In this document: piece after piece, positions 50,631 to 58,937 of the stretch
Numbering within the stretch: position 1 is the stretch's first letter
Layout of the letters: every line of letters begins with the position of its first letter
Source of the DNA: Bradyrhizobium sp. Rc3b
Lineage (GTDB): Bacteria > Pseudomonadota > Alphaproteobacteria > Rhizobiales > Xanthobacteraceae
NCBI RefSeq assembly: GCF_900114915.1
Contig: NZ_FOUS01000011.1
Coordinates: forward strand, 62,001-126,000
DNA length: 64,000 nt
Reading direction: 5' to 3'
Notes under the pieces: generated by a model
The model's database searches: none
What the model saw: only the letters and a program-made list of their open reading frames with translations
What the model was told of the DNA's origin: nothing
Translations under genes and position numbers: made by a program

Positions 50631-50679
50631 GAGCATGATCCGGAAAAGTGTGCTGCGGTTTTCCGAAAAGATCATGCTC
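50631..50679 (+). repeat. Dispersed palindromic intergenic repeat, copy 3
   Basis: GAGCATGATCCGGAAAAGTG to GATCATGCTC, abutting the TAG of the GrlR-like gene at 50628-50630. Same orientation as the copies at 3248 and 18407; it contains the first stem-loop only, not the second. Confidence 0.85.
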
Positions 50680-50691
50680 AAACAATAGAAG

Positions 50692-53379
50692 CTACTCGGC
50701 AGCCTGCTCCAGCGGCGCCGTGCGCGGCAGGATGATCTGGATGCGGGTGCCGCTGCCCGGTTCGGAATCGAGATCGAGCCGCCCGCCGAGCCGGTTGGTG
50801 ACGATGCTGTAGACGATGTGCAGTCCAAGACCGGTGCCACCCTGGTCGCGCCGCGTCGTGAAGAACGGATCGAAGGCGCGGCGACGGACGTCGAGCGACA
50901 TGCCGCAGCCATTGTCGGAGAAGATGATCTCGACATTGTCCTTGCCGGACTCGCGCACCTGGATGTCGATCGTCCCCGGCCGGCCGTCCGGGAAGGCGTG
51001 CGCCACCGAATTGAGAAACAGATTGGTCAGCACCTGGCCGTACGGGCCCGGATAGCTGTTCATGGTCAGATCCGGCTGGCACTCGACGTTGAGCGTCAGA
51101 TTGTGCTTGCGCAGGCCCGGCCTCAGACTCATCACCACCTGCTCGGTGAGGTCGCCGAGATCGAAGCTGCGCTGGTCCGAATAGTTGCGGTCGGCGGCGA
51201 CCTGCTTGAACGACTGGATCAGCTCGGCTGCGCGGTTGAGATTGGAGACGAGCTGCGAGGATGCGTCGCGGCTGGTGCTGAGGAAGTCGTTGAGCGTGGA
51301 GCGGCGCAGCTCGCCCCGCTCGACCTCGGCGGTGAACATCGCGGTCTTGCGCTCCAGCGCGGAGGCGACCGTGAGGCTGATGCCGACGGGATTGTTGACC
51401 TCGTGGGCGACGCCGGCGACGAGGCGCCCGAGTGCGGCGAGCTTTTCGGCCTCGATCAGCGAGGCCTGGGTCTCGCGCAGATTGCGCAGCGCCGTCTCGG
51501 CGGACTCCTTGGCTTTGCGCATCTCCTGCTCGCCGCGCTTGCGCTCGCCGATGTCGAGTGCGACGGTGACGATCCGCTCGATCTCGCCCTCGGCATCGAG
51601 CAGCGGCAGCTTGTTGACCAGCCATTGCCGCATGTTGCCGGAGGCGTCCTTGTATTCCTCCTCGTAGAAGCCGAGGCCTTTTCGAAGCTTGAGCACCCGC
51701 TTGTCGCTCTCGTCGGACTTGGCCGCGCCATAGCGCGACATCAGGTCGGCCGTGGTGCGGCCGAGCGCGTCGCCGGGTTCGATGCCGAAGATGCCGGCCA
51801 TATAGCGGTTCATCAGCACATAGCGCAGGTCGCGATCCTTGACGTTGATCACCGCGGGCACGGTGTCGATGACCTGCTGGAGCAGGCGCCGGCCTTCGGC
51901 GATGGCGTCTTCCGCCCGCTTCTGGTCGGTGATGTCGCGCAGCGTGCCCTCGTAGCGGACGATGTTGCCCGCTTCATCGCGCACACCGGTGGCGCTGTCG
52001 GAGAGCCACAGGATGTTGCCGCTGCGCTGGCGCACCTGGTACTCGAACTCGCGCACCATGCCGTCGCGCGCCATCAGCCGCTGGTATTCGACGCGTGCCT
52101 CGGGATGGACGTAGATGGTGTGGGCGATGTCGTTGATGCTGTCGATGAGATGCTGCGGGCTGTCATAGCCCATCATCCGCGCCAGCGCCGGATTGGCGTT
52201 GAGGAGATCGCCGGAGGGCGTCGTGACGTAGATGCCGTCGACCGATCCCTCGAACAGTTTCCGGTAGCTCTCTTCGGCGAGCCGCTGCTCGGTGAGAGCG
52301 CGCACCGCCGCCTCCCGCGCCGTGTCGGCCTCCTCCAGCGCGCGGCGGAACACTTCGGCTGCGCGGGCGATGTCGCCGATCTCGTTGTCGAGGTCGGCGG
52401 ACGGGATCGAGGTGTCCTTCCGGCCCGCCGCAAGCGCGCGGATCGAGCGGGCGATCTGGGCGAGCGGACGCACCGTCCTGCGCACCACGAACAAGGCAGC
52501 GCCGATGCCGATCAGCACGCCGATGGTGCCGAGCACGATGCTCTGCCATCGCGCTTCCGTCAGCGTCCGGGCAAAGTCGCGCGACAGCACGTGGCCGCGC
52601 CGATCACTGACCTCGCGCAGCAATTCGGTGACACGACCGATCAGCCGGCCCTCGGTTCCCAACACCTCGCGGTCGATGTCGGCGATCTGCCGCTCGCGGA
52701 CGGCCACGGCCATGATGGCCTCGGCGTAATCGTTGACCGCCGATTTCAGCTTGGCATCGGCAATGTTCAGTCCCCGCATGTTCTGCGCGGCCTGCTCCGC
52801 CGCTGACGGGTTGCGCGCGAGAAGCCCGAGCGCGATCCGGCTCTGCGCCTCCGACAGGCGCGAGGCCAGCTCACGGTCGGCGGTGCCGGAGACGGCCACA
52901 TCGAACTGTTCGCGCAGCGGCGGCAGGCCGGCGAGCAGCTGGGCGCGGCGGTCGATCAGGGTCGAGATCCGCTCGAGGCCGGTCCGATAGGTCGCGAGCC
53001 GCTCGGTCACCCCGTCGATCATGTCCTGCTGCTCGGGGGCGAGCTCGATGCGGGTCTTCTTCAGGATGTCGCTGAGGGTCGAGGCCGCCTCGCCGACCTG
53101 CTTGAACTGGATGCCGGCGCCGGGATCGGTGACGAAGTCGCGCGCGGCGAGCCGCAGCTCATTCATGCGGCGATCGATGTCCTCGGCGAGGTCGCCGACG
53201 CTCTGGAGCCGCTGCAGCTCGGCGAAGGTCGTATCGATGTGCCGGATCGCGATCACGCTCGCGGTCGACGTGACGATGATCACCGCCAGCACCAACAGGA
53301 AGCTGCCGAAAGTGAGCTGGCCGATGGAGAGCGAGAATGTTCGCTTTTTCTCAGGGGTCGGCGTCAATTCGGCGGACAT
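50692..53379 (-). CDS. Multi-PAS sensor histidine kinase
   Basis: About 895 residues from ATG 53379 (MSAELTPTPEKKRTFSLSIG). A first transmembrane helix (FGSFLLVLAVIIVTSTASVI), a long, helical periplasmic region of about 250 residues, a second helix near LGTIGVLIGIGAALFVV, a HAMP domain, then two PAS/PAC modules (SYRKLFEGSVDGIYVTT, VINVKDRDLRYVLMNRYMAG) precede a HisKA domain with His659 in GRLVAGVAHEVNNPVG and an ATPase domain with Asn790 (NLFLNSVAHAF) and G-boxes DNGCGMS and GGTGLGL. It has no receiver domain and no response regulator gene next to it. The signal is unknown; PAS domains may bind haem, flavin or small ligands. Confidence 0.88.
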   Translation of the reverse strand: MSAELTPTPEKKRTFSLSIGQLTFGSFLLVLAVIIVTSTASVIAIRHIDTTFAELQRLQSVGDLAEDIDRRMNELRLAARDFVTDPGAGIQFKQVGEAASTLSDILKKTRIELAPEQQDMIDGVTERLATYRTGLERISTLIDRRAQLLAGLPPLREQFDVAVSGTADRELASRLSEAQSRIALGLLARNPSAAEQAAQNMRGLNIADAKLKSAVNDYAEAIMAVAVRERQIADIDREVLGTEGRLIGRVTELLREVSDRRGHVLSRDFARTLTEARWQSIVLGTIGVLIGIGAALFVVRRTVRPLAQIARSIRALAAGRKDTSIPSADLDNEIGDIARAAEVFRRALEEADTAREAAVRALTEQRLAEESYRKLFEGSVDGIYVTTPSGDLLNANPALARMMGYDSPQHLIDSINDIAHTIYVHPEARVEYQRLMARDGMVREFEYQVRQRSGNILWLSDSATGVRDEAGNIVRYEGTLRDITDQKRAEDAIAEGRRLLQQVIDTVPAVINVKDRDLRYVLMNRYMAGIFGIEPGDALGRTTADLMSRYGAAKSDESDKRVLKLRKGLGFYEEEYKDASGNMRQWLVNKLPLLDAEGEIERIVTVALDIGERKRGEQEMRKAKESAETALRNLRETQASLIEAEKLAALGRLVAGVAHEVNNPVGISLTVASALERKTAMFTAEVERGELRRSTLNDFLSTSRDASSQLVSNLNRAAELIQSFKQVAADRNYSDQRSFDLGDLTEQVVMSLRPGLRKHNLTLNVECQPDLTMNSYPGPYGQVLTNLFLNSVAHAFPDGRPGTIDIQVRESGKDNVEIIFSDNGCGMSLDVRRRAFDPFFTTRRDQGGTGLGLHIVYSIVTNRLGGRLDLDSEPGSGTRIQIILPRTAPLEQAAE

Positions 53380-53498
53380 TGGGCTTTGAGGGACCGGGAT
53401 ATTTGGAGGCCCAATATACGACGTATTGCGGCCCCGGGGAAACATGCCTCGGGCCGCCGTTTATCCTTAATATTGGCCTCGGAGCCCCCTTGCCCGAT

Positions 53499-54413
53499 CT
53501 ATGACGGTTTGACGCTTGCCTGCCGCCGGGCCGGGATCGTCATGGCGGCGACGCCGAGGACGACGCAGGCAAGCCCGATCCAGGCGGTCCGGCTCAGGCT
53601 CTCGCCGAGCAAGGCGACGCTGATGGCGACGCCAATGGGCACCCGCAGATAGGCCTGCGCGGTGGTGCCGACCGAGCCCAGGGTCTGGATCAGGCGGAAA
53701 TAGATCGCAAACGCCGCCGCCGTCGAGAACAATGCGAGCGCGAGGAGCGCCACAACCGAGCTGGGCGACGGCGACAGCGTCCAGGGCTGCTCGACCACGA
53801 GCGAGGCCGGGATCAGGACCGCCGCCCCGGCCAGCAGCGAGCCGGCTGCGGGCGCCATTGGGTCGAGGCCTTTGAAGCTGCGGCCGAAGATCGCGGCGCA
53901 GGCGTAGCAGATGGTGGCGGCGACGATAGCCGCCTCCGCGAGGAGACCGCTGCCGATGTCGTGGAAGGCATCGACGCCGACGATCAGCAGGATGCCGGCC
54001 ATGCCGGCGATGACGCCGAACAGCTTTCGCGGGCTCGTCGCCTCGTGGCGGGTGACGACCGCCGTGAGCAGGAAGGTGAAGATCGGGCCGGCCGAGTTGA
54101 GGATGGTGGCGAGCGCGGCATCGACATGGCGCTCGCCCCAGGCGATCAGCGTCCAGGGGATGACGCTGTTGAGCACGGCCTGGAAGGCGAAGCGCTGCCA
54201 GGTCGCTGCGTCCGTGGGCATCCTGATGCCGCGCGCCCACATCACGGCGAGCAACAGGAGGCCTGCGATCGTGGTCCGCGCCGCGATCAAGGTAATCGGG
54301 GGAATGGTGGCGACGCCGAGCTTGATGAAGGTGTAGGAGCCGCCCCACAGCGTTGCGAGCGCGACCAGGAGCGCCAGCTCGACGGCGATGTTGGTATCCT
54401 GCCGGCTGTCCAT
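53499..54413 (-). CDS. EamA/DMT-family transporter
   Basis: A 304-residue inner-membrane protein with ten helices in two EamA repeats (LVALATLWGGSYTFIKLG, VIAGMAGILLIVGV, AYLRVPIGVAISVALLGES, IGLACVVLGVAAMTI). Members export amino acids, nucleobases or drugs. The gene stands between the large kinase gene and the Nudix operon; it has no partner gene. Confidence 0.85.
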   Translation of the reverse strand: MDSRQDTNIAVELALLVALATLWGGSYTFIKLGVATIPPITLIAARTTIAGLLLLAVMWARGIRMPTDAATWQRFAFQAVLNSVIPWTLIAWGERHVDAALATILNSAGPIFTFLLTAVVTRHEATSPRKLFGVIAGMAGILLIVGVDAFHDIGSGLLAEAAIVAATICYACAAIFGRSFKGLDPMAPAAGSLLAGAAVLIPASLVVEQPWTLSPSPSSVVALLALALFSTAAAFAIYFRLIQTLGSVGTTAQAYLRVPIGVAISVALLGESLSRTAWIGLACVVLGVAAMTIPARRQASVKPS

Positions 54414-54492
54414 TTCGCGCGGTCCGTCCCGTTGTCAGGACGGAACCTAGCGCGTCTGCGATCGCAGATAGTTCGTTACGTGTCGAAGTGTA

Positions 54493-55308
54493 TTAGCCCA
54501 CCGCCCCGACCTCGAACACCTCGCCGTCATAGCCAGCCTCGCGGGGAATGCGCAGCTGGCGGCCGGTTTCGGTCTTGGTCATGACAGGCATCACCGTGAT
54601 GATCGACATGCCGCGGGCATGGTCGAGCGCGTCTTTCACGCTGCCCTGTTTCGCAAGGCGAATCAGATTGCGCGTGGTCGGGAACGGCAGCTTGAAGCGG
54701 CCGCTCTCGCCGCCCTCCACCGCCTCGCGCGGCGAGACCCAGATCGAATCGGTCGACTCCCTTCCGTCATGGGCGCCGAGCTGATCGGGTGGCGCCGCCG
54801 CAAGGAAGAACCAGGTATCGAAGCGCTTGGGCATGCCCTCCGGCGTGATCCAGTGCGCGTAAGGCACCAGCGTGTCGAGCGCGAGCTGAAGGTCGTTGTC
54901 GACCAGGATGCTCAGGAAGCTGACCTTGTGCTCGTTGAGCGCGACGCGGTGCTTGTCGGCGATCTCGCCGGCACGCCTGGCATCGACAGGCGCGCCCGTC
55001 CCCTTCGACCGCGCCAGCAGGATGCCGCTCTCCTCAAAGGTCTCGCGGATCGCAGCGATGCGAAAACCGCGATCCGCCTCGCTGAGGCCTTCACCGCCCG
55101 AATACAGGTCGGAGCGCGCAACGATCTCGTTGTCGCCGGCATCGACGCTGCCGCCGGGAAACACCAGCGCGCCCGAGTTGAACTCGATCTGATGATGGCG
55201 GACCATCATGAAGACTTCGATTTCGCCACGGCCCTTGCTATCGGCCTTGGCGCCATCACGGAGCAGGAGGATCGTCGACGCCGGGCGTGATGCTGATGTC
55301 TCGGTCAT
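54493..55308 (-). CDS. Nudix hydrolase, NUDT19-like with an insertion in the Nudix box
   Basis: A 271-residue protein from ATG 55308 (MTETSASRPASTILLLRDG). The Nudix element is split: Gly-Gly at 52-53 (VFPGGSVDAGD) and the Arg-Glu-x-x-Glu-Glu motif at 88-93 (AIRETFEESGILLA), with a longer spacer than the standard GX5EX7REUXEEXGU, as in NUDT19-like CoA diphosphatases. It begins 4 bp after the end of the dihydrodipicolinate-synthase-like gene, so it is in the operon. Hydrolysis of acyl-CoA or CoA esters would fit the acyl-CoA context. Confidence 0.8.
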   Translation of the reverse strand: MTETSASRPASTILLLRDGAKADSKGRGEIEVFMMVRHHQIEFNSGALVFPGGSVDAGDNEIVARSDLYSGGEGLSEADRGFRIAAIRETFEESGILLARSKGTGAPVDARRAGEIADKHRVALNEHKVSFLSILVDNDLQLALDTLVPYAHWITPEGMPKRFDTWFFLAAAPPDQLGAHDGRESTDSIWVSPREAVEGGESGRFKLPFPTTRNLIRLAKQGSVKDALDHARGMSIITVMPVMTKTETGRQLRIPREAGYDGEVFEVGAVG

Positions 55309-55312
55309 CCAA

Positions 55313-56266
55313 CTAACCTGCGGCGCTGGATTGCGGGCCGAGATTGGCGCGCTTGTCGACACGGGCGACTCGCGACAGCAGGTACTCGACCTCGGCCTTC
55401 GCCGTCGCCGTGATGGACGCGCCGGGCTTGCGCTGGGCGCTGGAGGCGATGACGCCGCGCTTCTGCAGCACGTGTTTGCGGATGGTCAGGCCGACGCCGG
55501 GCTGCTGCTCGTAGCGGATCAGCGGCAGATGGGCGTCGAACAGGTCATGCGCGGCATCGCGCTTGCCGGCCTTGGAGAGGTTGACGACGTCGATCAGAAG
55601 CTCCGGGAAGGCGTAGCCGGTCATGGCGCCGTCGGCGCCGCGCTCCATCTCGAAGTCCAGGAACGTGCCGCCATTGCCGCACAGAATCGAGAGCGGACGG
55701 AGCGAGCCGTCCTTCTGGAAGCCGCGAAGCGTCGTGATCTTCTCCAGGCCCGGCCAATCCTCGTGCTTGAGCATCACGCAGTTCGAATTGTCCATGACGA
55801 TCTTGCGGATCACGGCGGGGGTGAACACCACCGAGAGCGTCAGCGGATAGTCCTGGAGCACCCAGGGAACATCCGGCCCGATCGCTTCCGCCGCCTGCTT
55901 GAAATAGCCGACGATCTGGTCGTCGGTCCGAAGCGACGGCGGCGGGGCGATCATGACGCCGGCCGCACCCGCGTCCATCGAGGCCTTCGCCAGCGAGCGC
56001 ATGGTGGCAAAGCCCGGCGCGGAGACGCCGACGATCACCTGCATCTTCTTGGCGCGCTTGACGAAGCGCACCGCCACCTGCTCCGCCTCGGCCGCGTCCA
56101 GCTTCGGCGCCTCGCCGAGGATGCCCAGCACCGTGACGCCGTCGCAGCCAACCTCCTCGTAGAAATCGGTCAGGCGGTCGATCGAGCGCTCGTCGATCCG
56201 GCCGTCGTCGTGGAACGGCGTCGGCGCGATTGCGAAAGTGCCCTTGGCGTCGGCGGTCAGTTTCAT
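55313..56266 (-). CDS. Dihydrodipicolinate synthase-family aldolase or dehydratase
   Basis: A 317-residue class I aldolase-type TIM barrel. The Schiff-base Lys167 in VMLKHEDW and Tyr140 (VLQDYPLTLS) are present, but the Thr-Thr pair expected in GTTGE reads Ile-Leu (GILGEA), so it is not a lysine-pathway DapA. The family also includes pyruvate lyases and 5-dehydro-4-deoxyglucarate dehydratases. In an operon of acyl-CoA enzymes its substrate may be a pyruvate-containing fragment. The repeat at 56286 precedes it. Confidence 0.8.
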   Translation of the reverse strand: MKLTADAKGTFAIAPTPFHDDGRIDERSIDRLTDFYEEVGCDGVTVLGILGEAPKLDAAEAEQVAVRFVKRAKKMQVIVGVSAPGFATMRSLAKASMDAGAAGVMIAPPPSLRTDDQIVGYFKQAAEAIGPDVPWVLQDYPLTLSVVFTPAVIRKIVMDNSNCVMLKHEDWPGLEKITTLRGFQKDGSLRPLSILCGNGGTFLDFEMERGADGAMTGYAFPELLIDVVNLSKAGKRDAAHDLFDAHLPLIRYEQQPGVGLTIRKHVLQKRGVIASSAQRKPGASITATAKAEVEYLLSRVARVDKRANLGPQSSAAG

Positions 56267-56285
56267 TTAGTCCTCGTCTCTGTTC

Positions 56286-56386
56286 GTCATTCCGGGGCGG
56301 CTCGCAGAGCCGAACTCTGGTGCGCAATTGCGCACCTGAGAATCTCGAGGTTCCGGGTGCGATGCTTTGCATCGCCCCGGAACGAC
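56286..56386. repeat. 101-bp intergenic repeat E, copy 2
   Basis: GTCATTCCGGGGCGG to CCGGAACGAC; same length and orientation as the copy at 38231, with internal hairpins around CTTTGCATCG rather than CCTTCGG. It lies between two genes of the same operon (56266 and 56396), so it is transcribed with them. Confidence 0.8.
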
Positions 56387-56395
56387 AACAACAGC

Positions 56396-57274
56396 CTAAA
56401 ACCGCCGCGCACCCATCTTGATCTGCTCCTCGGAGAAGAAGATCTCCTTGGCGTGATCGGCGATGTCCTGGGCCTTCCAGCCCGTGTGCGGCGGTTTCCA
56501 GCCTTCCATTTCCATCATCCGCATCTCGCGCACGCCGCGGGGCCCGGACACACCCAGCACCTTGCCGGTCTGGTCGCCCGACAAGTCGCTGACCATGTAT
56601 AGCACGGCCGGCGCGATGCCGTCCGGCCCCAGCGCCGCGGAGGGGTTCTCCTTATAGCGGGGCAGGTCTGCGGTCATGCGGGTCAGGGCGCCCGGGGCCA
56701 GCGTCCAGATCCGGATGTTGTACTTGCGGCCCTCGATCGCCAGCACGTTGGACAGGCCCCAGATGCCGCCCTTGGCCGCGCCGTAATTGGTCTGGCCGAA
56801 ATTGCCGATCAGGCCCGAGGTCGAGGCGGTGTTGACGATGACGCCGCCGCCATTTTCCCGCATCCAGCGAAACACCGGCATGGTGCAACAAAAGGTACCC
56901 TTCAGATGCACCTTGATGACCTTGTCCCAGTCGGCTTCGGAAGCCTTGTGAAAGGTCTGGTCGCGCAGGATTCCGGCATTGTTGACCAGGATGTCGGCGC
57001 GACCGAAATGCTTGATGGCGTCGTCGAACACCGACTGGCCGCCCTCCATGGTGGAGATGTCGGCGCCGTTGGCGATCGCCTTGCCGCCTTCGGCCTTGAT
57101 CGCGTCCACCACGAGTTGCGCCATCGACTTGTCGGCGCCGGAGCCGTCACGGGGACCGCCGAGGTCATTGACGACGACCGAGGCCCCTTCCCGCGCAAAC
57201 AGCTTCGCGTAGGCCTCACCGAGCCCGCCGCCCGCGCCGGTGATCAGCGCGACCTTGCCGTCGAGTAGTCCCAT
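56396..57274 (-). CDS. Short-chain dehydrogenase, multifunctional-enzyme type (3-hydroxyacyl-CoA dehydrogenase-like)
   Basis: A 292-residue SDR close to the dehydrogenase half of peroxisomal multifunctional enzyme 2: MGLLDGKVALITGAGGGLGEAYA, NDLGGPRDGSG, and the catalytic set Ser (NTASTSGLIG) then Tyr and Lys in NYGAAKGGI. It probably oxidises 3-hydroxyacyl-CoA with NAD. Downstream comes the dihydrodipicolinate-synthase-like gene; upstream the hydratase gene. This fits a beta-oxidation-like side-chain cycle. Confidence 0.87.
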   Translation of the reverse strand: MGLLDGKVALITGAGGGLGEAYAKLFAREGASVVVNDLGGPRDGSGADKSMAQLVVDAIKAEGGKAIANGADISTMEGGQSVFDDAIKHFGRADILVNNAGILRDQTFHKASEADWDKVIKVHLKGTFCCTMPVFRWMRENGGGVIVNTASTSGLIGNFGQTNYGAAKGGIWGLSNVLAIEGRKYNIRIWTLAPGALTRMTADLPRYKENPSAALGPDGIAPAVLYMVSDLSGDQTGKVLGVSGPRGVREMRMMEMEGWKPPHTGWKAQDIADHAKEIFFSEEQIKMGARRF

Positions 57275-57303
57275 GGTGGCTTCTCCCTGTTTTGTTTTTC
57301 TTC

Positions 57304-57441
57304 GCCTCTTCCCGCGTGCGGGGAGAGGCCTGAAATCGAGCGCAGCTTGATTTCAGGGTGAGGGGGAGCCTCCGCGAGCTCAACTGTCACTGTCCCCGGG
57401 GAAACTCCCCCTCACCCCACCCTCTCCCCGCAAGCGGGGCG
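57304..57441. repeat. inverted-repeat mosaic element F, copy 1
   Basis: About 138 bp with GCGTGCGGGGAGAGG near one end and CCTCTCCCCGCAAGC near the other, plus a G-run/C-run pair GTGAGGGGGAG/CTCCCCCTCAC in the middle. It sits inside the operon, between the SDR gene and the hydratase gene. Confidence 0.7.
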
Positions 57442-57465
57442 ATGGAGTGAAGCACCAGTGTCCGC

Positions 57466-58326
57466 CTAACCCAGTACCGTCTTGCCGTTCTTGATCACGG
57501 TGACACCGCGCGACTTCACCTTGGCTTCGAACGAGATCACGTTGCCGTCCTTCCAGAGGTCCATGGTCACGGTCTCGCCGGGATAGACCGGCGAGGAGAA
57601 CCGCGCGACGTGCTGGCGGAAGGCGCTCGCGTCGTAGTCGGCGTAGGTCTGCAGCACGCCGCGGCAGGTGATGCCGTAGGTGCACATGCCGTGCAGGATC
57701 GGACGCGGAAAGCCGGCCTTCTTGGCGAACTCGGGATCGCTATGCAGCGGGTTGCGGTCGCCGCAGAGGCGATAGACCAGCGCCTGGTCGGGGCGCGTGG
57801 TGATGTCGATGGTCTTGTCGGGTGCGCGTGACGGGATCTTGTGCGGATCGGGCTGGGTCAGGCTCGGCCCGCCAAAGCCGCCGTCGCCGCGGGCGAAGCG
57901 CGAGGCGACGAGGGTCGCGAGCTTCTCGCCCTTCTCGTTCTTCAGCACGGTCTGGTGCGCGATGACGACGCCCTTGTCCTTGCCCTTGTCGTAGACTTCG
58001 ACGACGGAAGAGTCGGCCGTGATGTGCGCGGCGACCGGCAGCGGCTGGTGGAAGGTGATGTCGCGCTCGCCATCGACCACCATGACGCGGTTGAGGTTCA
58101 TCTCGCCGGGACCCGCGCCCCACGCCGCGACGGACGCGAATGTCGGCACCACCTTGAGCGGCCGCGGCGTCAGCGTGCCCTCGTTGACGAAGGCGAGCTC
58201 ATTCTCGTCCATCGGATCGGCGCCGAGCCCGATGCCGTAGGCGTAGAGCATCACCTCGCGATCGGTGTAGGCGTATTTCTGGCCGAGGTTTTTCAGTCCT
58301 TTGAGCTCTTCGTATCTGGCGGACAT
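57466..58326 (-). CDS. MaoC-like hydratase (multifunctional-enzyme type 2 enoyl-CoA hydratase)
   Basis: A 286-residue double-hot-dog protein from ATG 58326 (MSARYEELKGLKNLGQKYAY). The conserved hydratase motif is in CGDRNPLHSDPEFAKKAGFP followed by PILHGMCTYGI, and the C-terminal strand reads RFSSPVYPGETVTM. It hydrates enoyl-CoA to the 3R-hydroxyacyl-CoA, the partner of the multifunctional-type dehydrogenase coded downstream. The longer open frame upstream overlaps repeat F copy 2. Confidence 0.87.
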   Translation of the reverse strand: MSARYEELKGLKNLGQKYAYTDREVMLYAYGIGLGADPMDENELAFVNEGTLTPRPLKVVPTFASVAAWGAGPGEMNLNRVMVVDGERDITFHQPLPVAAHITADSSVVEVYDKGKDKGVVIAHQTVLKNEKGEKLATLVASRFARGDGGFGGPSLTQPDPHKIPSRAPDKTIDITTRPDQALVYRLCGDRNPLHSDPEFAKKAGFPRPILHGMCTYGITCRGVLQTYADYDASAFRQHVARFSSPVYPGETVTMDLWKDGNVISFEAKVKSRGVTVIKNGKTVLG

Positions 58327-58381
58327 GTTGTTTGTCTTCCTCCCGAGTTTCTTATCCGCAGGCGGCGATGCCCGTGAATGT

Positions 58382-58530
58382 GCCCTCTCCCCTTGTGGGA
58401 GAGGGCAGCACCGCTCTTGCAACAAAGTCACTTGGGTGAGGGGTTGGCTCCGCATTGACACTTCTCGTGCGGAGAGAGACCCCTCACCCGGCAGCCTTCG
58501 GCTGCCACCCTCGCCCACAAGGGGAGAGGG
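58382..58530. repeat. inverted-repeat mosaic element F, copy 2
   Basis: About 149 bp; ends GCCCTCTCCCCTTGTGGGAG and CCACAAGGGGAGAGGG, with an inner hairpin GGCAGCCTTCGGCTGCC. It lies between the hydratase gene and the DUF35 gene, again inside an operon. Confidence 0.7.
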
Positions 58531-58547
58531 TTACATCTTGCTTCGTG

Positions 58548-58937
58548 TCAGGCAGGCGTGAAGAACGGCAGTGGCGCGCCATCCGTCGGCTTAAACACCA
58601 CTTTCACCTTCTGGCCGATCTTGAGCTTCTCCAGATCGCAGTCGACGAAATTGGTCTGCACCGACGGCCCCTCCTTCAGCGTGACGTAGCCGATGGCGTA
58701 GGGGCCGGTCGGCGACTTCCGCATCAGGCTCCAGGTGTAGATCGTCCCCTCGCCCGAGGCTTCCTCCCACACCGTCTTGTCGGAGTAGCAGAACGGGCAG
58801 ATCGAGCGCGGGAAATAGTGCGCTTCGCCGCACGCCGTGCAGCGCTTGATCATGAACTTGCCCTGCTTCGCCGCATCCCAGAACGCGGCGGTCTCGGGGT
58901 TCGTGACCGGTGCCGGATATTTCTTCGTCTCGCTCAT
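58548..58937 (-). CDS. DUF35 OB-fold, zinc-ribbon acyl-CoA-associated protein
   Basis: A 129-residue protein from ATG 58937 (MSETKKYPAPVTNPETAAF). A zinc ribbon with two CxxC pairs (KRCTACGEAHYFPRSICPFC) is followed by an OB-fold (GTIYTWSLMRKSPTG, VDCDLEKLKIGQKVKVVF). DUF35 proteins are obligate partners of SCP-x-type thiolases in sterol or aromatic side-chain degradation. The start codon overlaps the end of the thiolase gene (ATGA), so the two are coupled. Confidence 0.88.
   Translation of the reverse strand: MSETKKYPAPVTNPETAAFWDAAKQGKFMIKRCTACGEAHYFPRSICPFCYSDKTVWEEASGEGTIYTWSLMRKSPTGPYAIGYVTLKEGPSVQTNFVDCDLEKLKIGQKVKVVFKPTDGAPLPFFTPA

Noticed and set aside
50818..52806. Long plus-strand open frame (over 600 codons) opposite the PAS kinase gene
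   Set aside because: It is the antisense shadow of a high-GC gene; the protein is Arg/Ala/Gly-rich with no domain, while the minus-strand frame has full kinase motifs.
57304..58530. CRISPR-like repeats in the operon gaps
   Set aside because: There are only single inverted-repeat elements, with no regularly spaced direct repeats or spacers; no CRISPR array or cas gene is in the window.
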